11,582 nt of DNA from an uncultured Clostridia bacterium (lineage in GTDB: Bacteria; Bacillota; Clostridia; Oscillospirales; CAG-272). The DNA is taken from assembly GCA_905235755.1 (NCBI GenBank), contig CAJONA010000031.1, positions 1-11,582 of the forward strand, read 5' to 3'. The notes beneath the pieces are model-generated. The model ran no database searches, was not told the origin of the DNA, and saw only the letters and a program-made list of their open reading frames with translations. The position numbers and the translations under genes were made by a program. Shown piece by piece: positions 6,909 through 11,582 of the stretch (position 1 is its first letter; every line of letters begins with the position of its first letter).

Positions 6909-7547
6909 TCATTTATATAAATGAAGTTCGTCGGCGTAAAAGAGTTCTTCCGTCGAAAGCGAATTTGAACAGTAAAACATTTTTTTGCACCCGCACCTCT
7001 TGCACGCGATCTCGACGTAATCAACCCCGTTTTCAAGCACGAGCTCCTTCGACACACCGCAATCGCAATAGATTTTATTTTCGTCGTTGAGATCTCCGAG
7101 CACGAGCGTTATCATATCTCTTATATGCTCATCGCTTTCGGCGTAGTCGCCGTCCTCCATGCTTTGAAGCGCCTCGCGCTCCTCGTCTGTCAAAAGCTCG
7201 GCGAGGTCTTCGTCGGACTCGGCGACAGCGTCGTTTACGTTCTCCTCCGTGCCGAAAAAGCATATATCTATGCCCGTGTATGCGCACGGATATGTGAAGA
7301 GTTCTCTTGACATAAGCAGTCTCTTCGACACGACGAACGTGTGATCGTTTTTGCAAAAGACGCACGGCAGGCTTATGCGCACTTTGCCCTCGGGAAGCGT
7401 TTTTATCGTAAGCGCGCTTTCGCCGCAGTCGCATTTCAGCTTGAACATATCGCCCGACCGCGCGAGCGCGCCCGTCATGCCGAAAACGGTCTTTCCGCAG
7501 CCGCCGCAGCGGTATGCGACGGTTATCTGTTTAGGATCAAGTATCAT
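6909..7547 (-). CDS. Cysteine-rich putative zinc-binding protein of unknown function, coupled to ogg
   Basis: I do not recognise a named family for this 212-residue soluble protein. It has many paired cysteines: CGGC (14-17), CDC (39-41), CVFC (62-65), C88, C96, CDC (161-163), and CKRCGC (182-187) with C193. These look like several small zinc ribbons, one set at each end, joined by an acidic, helical middle (about residues 100-157, LTDEEREALQSMEDGDYAES). It has no signal peptide or membrane segment. Its ATG (7547-7545) overlaps the ogg stop codon in an ATGA arrangement, so it is cotranscribed and probably translationally coupled with the glycosylase. This suggests a linked role, for example in DNA binding or damage response, but that is inference from position only. 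It ends at the shared hairpin terminator. Confidence 0.8.
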   Translation of the reverse strand: MILDPKQITVAYRCGGCGKTVFGMTGALARSGDMFKLKCDCGESALTIKTLPEGKVRISLPCVFCKNDHTFVVSKRLLMSRELFTYPCAYTGIDICFFGTEENVNDAVAESDEDLAELLTDEEREALQSMEDGDYAESDEHIRDMITLVLGDLNDENKIYCDCGVSKELVLENGVDYVEIACKRCGCKKMFYCSNSLSTEELFYADELHLYK

Positions 7548-8437
7548 TTGTTTGTCTCTCTTTCGCCGTTTATGTATCGCTCATAGCAGAAAAGATACTG
7601 CTGAGCTATTCCCGCAAACTTGCCGAGACCGTCAAAGTCTATGCCGTCGGGATAGTATTTTTCAAGAACGCGCTTTATCCACACGTCGACGGGGAATGCC
7701 TCCGTCTTGTGATAGCCGTAAAGGAGCGTGCAGTCGGCGACTTTTTTGCCGACGCCGCATATCTGCATCAGATACTCCTCGCCCTCGTAAAAGCTCATAT
7801 TTTCGATAGCTTTGAGATCGATCCTGCCGTCGACGACGCGCGCCGCCGCGTCAAAGACATATTTTGAGCGGAAGCCCATTTTCATCGCGTTCAGCGTTTC
7901 GATCCCCGCGGCGAGTATCGCCTCGGGCGTCGGGAAAGCGTGGCACTCTTCGCCGAAAGAGATGAATTTTTCGCCGAGTTCGCGGCACAGCGTTTCAACT
8001 ATCTTTTTTATTCGCGGAATGTTATTGTTTTGCGAAATGATGAACGAGCAAAGCGCCTCCCAATGCTCTTGTCTGAGTATGCGTATGCCGCTCGCCGCCT
8101 TGACGGCGTCGTTTATCACGCCGTTGTATACGCCGAATTTCTCGCACACGTCGGCGTTTATCGCCTCATAATCCTCGTCGAGCCCGAGATAGCTCTCCCA
8201 AATTTCGTCGTATTCGCGCTTGTCAGCCCCCGCCAAATAAAGAGTATCGCCTTCCTGCTTGATCTTTATTCGTCTGTCCATCGCAACGCCGTCGATGACG
8301 CCGTTTTCCACGTTGAAACGGAAGCTCTGTCCGCAGTCAAAAACGCGGTACGCGTCAAAATCGCTCACTCCGCGCAGTATGATGCAGCGCTCTCCGTCCC
8401 AATCCGAATATTCCGCCGTCGGTTTTATATATGCCAT
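7544..8437 (-). CDS. ogg: 8-oxoguanine DNA glycosylase/AP lyase, OGG1 type
   Basis: This base-excision repair enzyme removes 8-oxoguanine from DNA and cuts the strand by beta-lyase action. It is 297 residues long, typical of bacterial OGG1-like proteins. The N-terminal OGG domain has the CGQSFRF element (35-41). The helical region has SQNNNIPRI (135-143), matching the conserved SxNNNIARI of OGG1. The helix-hairpin-helix is ICGVGKKVADC (226-236), with K232 as the catalytic Schiff-base lysine. The catalytic Asp is D251 in FPVDVWIKRV. All key residues are present, so it should be active. AGGTG lies five bases before the ATG at 8437, and a strong promoter (8461-8489) precedes it. The stop overlaps the start of the downstream cysteine-rich gene. 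It is divergent from the DUF6062-pfkA operon. Confidence 0.95.
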   Translation of the reverse strand: MAYIKPTAEYSDWDGERCIILRGVSDFDAYRVFDCGQSFRFNVENGVIDGVAMDRRIKIKQEGDTLYLAGADKREYDEIWESYLGLDEDYEAINADVCEKFGVYNGVINDAVKAASGIRILRQEHWEALCSFIISQNNNIPRIKKIVETLCRELGEKFISFGEECHAFPTPEAILAAGIETLNAMKMGFRSKYVFDAAARVVDGRIDLKAIENMSFYEGEEYLMQICGVGKKVADCTLLYGYHKTEAFPVDVWIKRVLEKYYPDGIDFDGLGKFAGIAQQYLFCYERYINGERETNK

Positions 8438-8460
8438 ATTGTCACCTCTGTTACGATTAA

Positions 8461-8489
8461 ATTATGCACGTTTTTTGACGTTTTGTCAA
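8461..8489 (-). promoter_or_regulatory. Sigma-A promoter for ogg
   Basis: On the minus strand a perfect TTGACA (8489-8484), a 17-base spacer and CATAAT (8466-8461) lie 23 bases before the ogg start. This is one of the clearest promoters in the window. Confidence 0.85.
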
Positions 8490-8539
8490 GTGTTTTGCCG
8501 CACAGGCGCAAATTTTGTCACAAGTTTTGAAAATAGATA

Positions 8540-8568
8540 TTGATTTATTTTCTCATAAGTAATATAAT
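8540..8568 (+). promoter_or_regulatory. Sigma-A promoter for the DUF6062-pfkA operon
   Basis: TTGATT (8540-8545), a 17-base spacer and a consensus TATAAT (8563-8568) lie 31 bases before the start at 8600. A second TATAAT follows at 8574-8579. The promoter is divergent from the ogg promoter, with about 50 bases between the two -35 boxes. Confidence 0.85.
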
Positions 8569-8599
8569 ATTTTTATAATTAAGATCAAACGGAGGTCGC

Positions 8600-9313
8600 A
8601 TGGCAGAACAGATATATACCATACCGATAAACGAGGCGTTCGACAGCGCGCTCGAAAAGCAAACGCCTTCTTGCCCGTTTTGCTCGCTTTACTCCATGCT
8701 CGAAAAGAACGCCGTCGAGGCGATAATGGGCGCGGCGAAAATGGAGCCCGACATCCGCGTCGAGACGAATAAAAAGGGGTTTTGCCGCCGCCACTACGAT
8801 ATGATGTTCGGCACAAACAGCAAGCTGGGGCTGGCTCTGATACTCGAAAGTCACCTGAGCGAGATAGAAAAAAACATTTTCGACGGAGGCACGACATTTG
8901 ATCCGAAGAGCGAAAAGGAGCAAAAGAAGCTCGAAGCGCTCGAAAGATCGTGCTATGTCTGCGACAAGACGGAGGGCAACTTCGCGCAGCTCATATCAAA
9001 CGCGGTCTATATGTGGGAGAATGATGACGAGTTCAGAAGAAAATTCGCCGCTCAAAAATCGTTTTGCATGCCTCATTACAAGCGGCTTCTCGAAGTCGGC
9101 TCGGCAAATCTGCCGAAAAAGCAGTTTCCCGAGTATTTCAAAGCGGCGCGCAACGTCATGCAAAAATACATCGGCGAGCTCGGAAATGACGTCAGCTGGT
9201 TCTGCAAAAAATTCGACTACCGCTATGAGAGCGAGCCGTGGTACAACGCAAAAGATTCCGTCACGCGAGCGATAAACTTTCTCGTCGGCGGAGAAAACGA
9301 CAATAACAAATAA
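8600..9313 (+). CDS. DUF6062 family protein with two CxxC...CxxH sites
   Basis: This 237-residue soluble protein matches my recollection of the DUF6062 family in Firmicutes, whose function is unknown. It opens MAEQIYTIPINEAF and contains two similar halves. The first has CPFC (25-28) and, 34 residues on, FCRRHY (C62, H65). The second has CYVC (118-121) and, 35 residues on, FCMPHY (C156, H159). Each half could bind one zinc ion. ETNKKGFCRRHYDMMF is the most family-like stretch. A GGAGGT site lies three bases before the ATG and a strong promoter lies upstream. The pfkA start is only 15 bases after its stop, so the two genes form an operon. That link to glycolysis is suggestive but not proof of a shared role. 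Confidence 0.8.
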   Translation: MAEQIYTIPINEAFDSALEKQTPSCPFCSLYSMLEKNAVEAIMGAAKMEPDIRVETNKKGFCRRHYDMMFGTNSKLGLALILESHLSEIEKNIFDGGTTFDPKSEKEQKKLEALERSCYVCDKTEGNFAQLISNAVYMWENDDEFRRKFAAQKSFCMPHYKRLLEVGSANLPKKQFPEYFKAARNVMQKYIGELGNDVSWFCKKFDYRYESEPWYNAKDSVTRAINFLVGGENDNNK

Positions 9314-9328
9314 AGGGGACAAAAAATT

Positions 9329-10387
9329 ATGACATTCAGAAGAATAGGTGTTTTGACATCGGGCGGCGATTCGCCCGGCATGAACGCGGCTGTCCGCGCC
9401 GTTGTGCGCGCGGGACTTTCGCACGGAATAGAGGTATACGGTATACTCGAGGGTTACAAGGGACTCGTCGAAAACAACTTGCAGTTGTTTTCAAAGCCGT
9501 CGGACGTTTCAAATATCATAGAAAGAAGCGGCACCGCGATATACACGGATCGCTGCCCGGAATTTGAAACGTATGAGGGGATAGCGAGCGCTATTGAAAC
9601 GTGCCGCAAAAACAACATCGACGGCGTCGTGGCGATCGGCGGCGACGGAACGTTCCGCGGCGCGACAGACCTCGCCGCGCACGGCATACCGACCGTAGGC
9701 ATTCCCGGAACTATCGACAACGATATCACGGCGACGGACTACACCATAGGGCTTGACACGGCGATGAACACCGTTCTCACGTTCACGGATTCGCTCCGCG
9801 CGACGTGCGAATCGCACGCGCGCTGCAGCGTCGTCGAAGTCATGGGCAGACACGCGGGACACATCGCGCTCCGCACGGCAGTCGCATCGGGCGCCGTCGC
9901 GGTCGCCGTTGCGGAATTTGATTTTGACGAGGACGCGGTGATAAAGAGCATCATCGAAAAGAGAAATGGCGGCAAGCGCTCCTTCCTCGTCATCGTTTCC
10001 GAGGGCATACCCGGCTATGCCGAGAAGCTCGCAAAGACCATCGAGGAAAAAACGGGCATCGTTACGCGTTTCTGCTGCCCCGCACACGTTCAGCGCGGCG
10101 GCGTCCCGACGCTGACGGACAGGCTCGTCGCGTCCGAAATGGGAGAGTACGCGGTAAGACTGCTTCTCGAAGGAAAATCGGACATCGTCATCTGCAAAAA
10201 CAACGACAGACTTTGCACAGTCGATATAGCGCTTGCGCTCAAAGCGGACAGAAGACTGAAAGGCAAGATGGCAGACGATGAGTTTGACGCACTGCCCGAA
10301 AAAGAAAAAGAGTATATCACTGTGCGCTGCAAAGAGGTCATGGACAAAATGCGCGCGATGTACGACCTTGTTTACGCTATAAAATAA
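9329..10387 (+). CDS. pfkA: 6-phosphofructokinase, ATP type
   Basis: This enzyme phosphorylates fructose 6-phosphate to fructose 1,6-bisphosphate, the committed step of glycolysis, in the cytoplasm. At 352 residues it is slightly longer than E. coli PfkA (320), mainly through its C-terminal tail. GVLTSGGDSPGMNAAVR (7-23) forms the nucleotide-binding start. GGDGT (104-108) has Gly107 where pyrophosphate-dependent enzymes have Asp. PGTIDND (126-132) has Gly127 where they have Lys. Both positions indicate ATP as phosphate donor. D130 is the catalytic base and D132 matches the second Asp of the motif. VEVMGRHAGHIAL near 170-182 binds the sugar phosphate. AAGGGG lies ten bases before the ATG, 15 bases after the DUF6062 stop. 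A large perfect inverted repeat follows its stop. Confidence 0.96.
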   Translation: MTFRRIGVLTSGGDSPGMNAAVRAVVRAGLSHGIEVYGILEGYKGLVENNLQLFSKPSDVSNIIERSGTAIYTDRCPEFETYEGIASAIETCRKNNIDGVVAIGGDGTFRGATDLAAHGIPTVGIPGTIDNDITATDYTIGLDTAMNTVLTFTDSLRATCESHARCSVVEVMGRHAGHIALRTAVASGAVAVAVAEFDFDEDAVIKSIIEKRNGGKRSFLVIVSEGIPGYAEKLAKTIEEKTGIVTRFCCPAHVQRGGVPTLTDRLVASEMGEYAVRLLLEGKSDIVICKNNDRLCTVDIALALKADRRLKGKMADDEFDALPEKEKEYITVRCKEVMDKMRAMYDLVYAIK

Positions 10388-10390
10388 GAC

Positions 10391-10419
10391 TTTAACTCAA
10401 CCGACGAGGTTGAGTTAAA
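10391..10419. repeat. 12-bp perfect inverted repeat between pfkA and the isomerase gene
   Basis: TTTAACTCAACC (10391-10402) and GGTTGAGTTAAA (10408-10419) pair over 12 bases around a GACGA loop. It begins three bases after the pfkA stop. No T-run follows on either strand, so it is not a standard intrinsic terminator. It could be an operator, an mRNA-stabilising 3' hairpin or an attenuator. It ends 18 bases before the next ATG and 10 bases before that gene's ribosome binding site. Confidence 0.9.
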
Positions 10420-10437
10420 CATTATATTGAGGTATAT

Positions 10438-11214
10438 ATGAAAAAAGGCGTATGCGGCAATACCAATATGGCTGAGACCATAAAAAGAAGCGGCTACGAC
10501 TACGTGGAAGAAAATTTTTCGCTGCTCGCCGCCATGACGAACGAAGAATTTGAACAGACGGTGCGAAAATACAAAGATATCGACATTCCCGTTTTGGCGA
10601 CTAACGGTTTTTTCCCCGGCGGATTTGAGCTTTACGGCGACGGCGACAGAGAAAAAGCGGCGTCATACGTGCGCCGCACAATGCCGCGCGCGGCAGCTCT
10701 CGGAGTAAAGACGGTCGTCATCGGCAGCGGCAGGCAGAGGCGCATACCGGTCTGCAAAGACCGCGCGGAGTGTGAAGAGATATTCGTCTGCATTGTCCAA
10801 GACGTCGCCGAATGCGCAAAAGAATACGGCATCGACGTCGTCGTCGAGCCGCTGAACCACAAAGAAACGAATTTTATCCTGACCGTCGCCGACGGTGCGG
10901 CGATAGCGCGCAAAACCGGTATGGACAACGTCGGCGTACTCGTCGATTTTCACCATTTCACGCAAAACGGAGAGCGCGACGACGGACTGCTCTGCGCCGA
11001 AGATTTGCTGTGGCACGCGCACCTCGCGCGGCCAAACGACGACCGCCTCGTGCCCACGTCGCCGTCCGACCTGCCCGCCCTGCAAAAATGGGCGAAACTT
11101 CTTAAAGACATAAATTACGGCGGCAATATAAGCCTTGAAGGACTGTTCGCCGACGAGATCGGAAAGACGCTGACGCTGTGCCGCCCGCTTCTCGACGTTT
11201 TCGACAAAGAATGA
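10438..11214 (+). CDS. Sugar phosphate isomerase/epimerase family TIM-barrel protein
   Basis: This 258-residue protein has the xylose isomerase-like TIM-barrel fold (AP endonuclease family 2 / sugar isomerase superfamily). Members bind a divalent metal and isomerise or epimerise sugars, ketoses or inositol derivatives. Barrel strands end in the expected acidic and histidine residues: E137 in VVVEPLNHKETNF, D170 and H172 in VLVDFHHF, H195 in WHAHLARP and E234 in ISLEGLF. The pattern fits the four-ligand metal site. A GAGGT site lies four bases before the ATG. It lies 50 bases after pfkA with only the inverted repeat between, so it may be read from the same operon, with the repeat limiting or tuning expression. 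The substrate cannot be named from sequence. A pathway link to central sugar metabolism is inferred from position. Confidence 0.88.
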   Translation: MKKGVCGNTNMAETIKRSGYDYVEENFSLLAAMTNEEFEQTVRKYKDIDIPVLATNGFFPGGFELYGDGDREKAASYVRRTMPRAAALGVKTVVIGSGRQRRIPVCKDRAECEEIFVCIVQDVAECAKEYGIDVVVEPLNHKETNFILTVADGAAIARKTGMDNVGVLVDFHHFTQNGERDDGLLCAEDLLWHAHLARPNDDRLVPTSPSDLPALQKWAKLLKDINYGGNISLEGLFADEIGKTLTLCRPLLDVFDKE

Positions 11215-11258
11215 TCCGACGCGCCGCGTTTTCTGCGCGCGGCAGCGCAAAGCTCTAT

Positions 11259-11287
11259 GCACTTTTCTTTACGCGAAAGAAAAGTGC
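11259..11287. repeat. 12-bp perfect inverted repeat, probable dispersed intergenic element
   Basis: GCACTTTTCTTT (11259-11270) pairs with AAAGAAAAGTGC (11276-11287) around ACGCG. The sequence continues CAAAAGAAGCGCGC. This type of hairpin, with an ACTTTTCTTT/AAAGAAAAGT stem, is to my recollection a common dispersed repeat in gut bacteria. It also sits where a terminator for the isomerase gene would be, though no T-run follows it. Confidence 0.75.
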
Positions 11288-11377
11288 CAAAAGAAGCGCG
11301 CAAGCGTGCCGCTTGACCGCTCGTGGGTGCAGATAAAGCCGAAAGTGTACGTCGTTTTGCTCCCCGACTAAAACGTC

Positions 11378-11400
11378 GCCGCACGGCGGCTTTGGTTTTT
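11378..11400 (+). terminator. Possible hairpin terminator
   Basis: GCCGC (11378-11382) pairs with GCGGC (11386-11390) around ACG and is followed by TTTGGTTTTT. The stem is short but GC-only and the tail is T-rich. It is far (about 165 bases) from the nearest upstream gene, so it may instead be part of the repeat mosaic. Confidence 0.4.
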
Positions 11401-11423
11401 ATATTTTGCCAAGGCAAAATATA
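11400..11423. repeat. 11-bp perfect inverted repeat
   Basis: TATATTTTGCC (11400-11410) pairs with GGCAAAATATA (11413-11423), separated by AA. The arms are almost contiguous, giving a near-perfect 24-base palindrome in a gene-free region. Confidence 0.8.
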
Positions 11424-11531
11424 CCGTCGGAACCACGCAAAAGAGGACAAAAGCACAAGCCGTGATTTGGCTCCCCGCGCAAAATCGTAAGTGTGGGTGC
11501 GCTGACGTAATTTCGCGTTGCACTTTTTATC

Positions 11532-11553
11532 GGTACGCACTGCTTCGCGTGCC
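11532..11553. repeat. 7-bp inverted repeat near the right edge
   Basis: GGTACGC (11532-11538) pairs with GCGTGCC (11547-11553), with one G-T pair, around an 8-base loop. AT-rich sequence with ATTTTT follows at about 11565-11570, so a weak terminator is possible. Confidence 0.35.
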
Positions 11554-11582
11554 ACATAGAATAAATTTTTGCCGTTATCGGC

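Larger units (their letters stand above)
11215..11582. other. Gene-free region with hairpins and repeat-like blocks
   Basis: No believable gene is seen in this 368-base stretch. The open minus-strand frame across it runs into the preceding gene, lacks a good ribosome binding site and has low-complexity basic content. The region contains at least four separate inverted repeats (listed separately). Short blocks also recur: GTGGGTGC at about 11323 and 11493, and GCTCCCCG at about 11359 and 11469. This recurrence suggests a mosaic of dispersed intergenic repeats, a common feature of gut Clostridia genomes. Confidence 0.6.

Noticed and set aside
9329..10387. Pyrophosphate-dependent phosphofructokinase
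   Set aside because: Gly107 in GGDGT and Gly127 in PGTIDND are the ATP-type residues. The pyrophosphate type would carry Asp and Lys there.
10391..10419. Inverted repeat after pfkA as an intrinsic terminator
   Set aside because: There is no T-run on either side of the stem, so it is listed as a repeat of unknown role.
11115..11555. Minus-strand open frame of 146 codons at the right end
   Set aside because: It overlaps the isomerase gene, is rich in Arg and Ser, and covers the hairpin mosaic. It looks like translated repeat sequence and not a gene.
1..11582. CRISPR array, tRNA, rRNA, riboswitch, phage or toxin-antitoxin genes
   Set aside because: No regularly spaced repeats, cloverleaf, ribosomal RNA segments, known aptamer cores or phage/toxin-type genes were seen on either strand.

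Overview
The window looks like a chromosomal stretch of an uncultured gut-type Firmicute, probably class Clostridia. The grounds are consensus sigma-A promoters, strong Shine-Dalgarno sites, a DUF6062 gene, and an Arg CGC / Ile ATA-rich codon style. That style is uniform from about position 482 to 11214. The first 480 bases differ: none of their 10 Arg codons is CGC and only 2 of their 10 Ile codons are ATA.

Layout. The window opens with the 3' part of a gene of unclear function, possibly a solute-binding lipoprotein (1-486). At about 479-486 this is joined directly to the middle of argS. The argS remnant (482-1748) has lost its N-terminus and HIGH motif, and a perfect 25-bp tandem duplication at 999-1048 shifts its frame. 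Next comes a short DUF559 endonuclease-like gene sitting between inverted copies of a palindromic repeat, a candidate small mobile unit (1749-2201), with a further degraded repeat copy behind it. Then come yebC (translation factor or regulator) and a phosphoglucomutase/phosphomannomutase. Convergent to the latter is a GNAT acetyltransferase. Divergent from the GNAT gene is a membrane-anchored HtrA-like serine protease with a PDZ domain, ending at a hairpin terminator. On the minus strand follow an OGG1-type 8-oxoguanine DNA glycosylase and, coupled to it by an ATGA overlap, a cysteine-rich putative zinc protein. Divergent from these is a plus-strand operon: a DUF6062 protein, ATP-type 6-phosphofructokinase, a 12-bp perfect inverted repeat, and a TIM-barrel sugar isomerase/epimerase-like protein. 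The last 368 bases hold no believable gene but several hairpins and repeat-like blocks.

How it fits together. Most genes are housekeeping: translation (argS, yebC), sugar-phosphate metabolism (mutase, pfkA, isomerase-like protein), envelope protein quality control (HtrA) and oxidative DNA damage repair (ogg). The two intergenic regions with divergent genes each carry a pair of face-away sigma-A promoters. No CRISPR array, tRNA, rRNA, riboswitch or large novel system is visible. The most unusual items are the damaged argS, the repeat-bounded DUF559 unit, the zinc protein coupled to ogg, the duplicated zinc-site pattern in the DUF6062 protein, and the palindrome downstream of pfkA.
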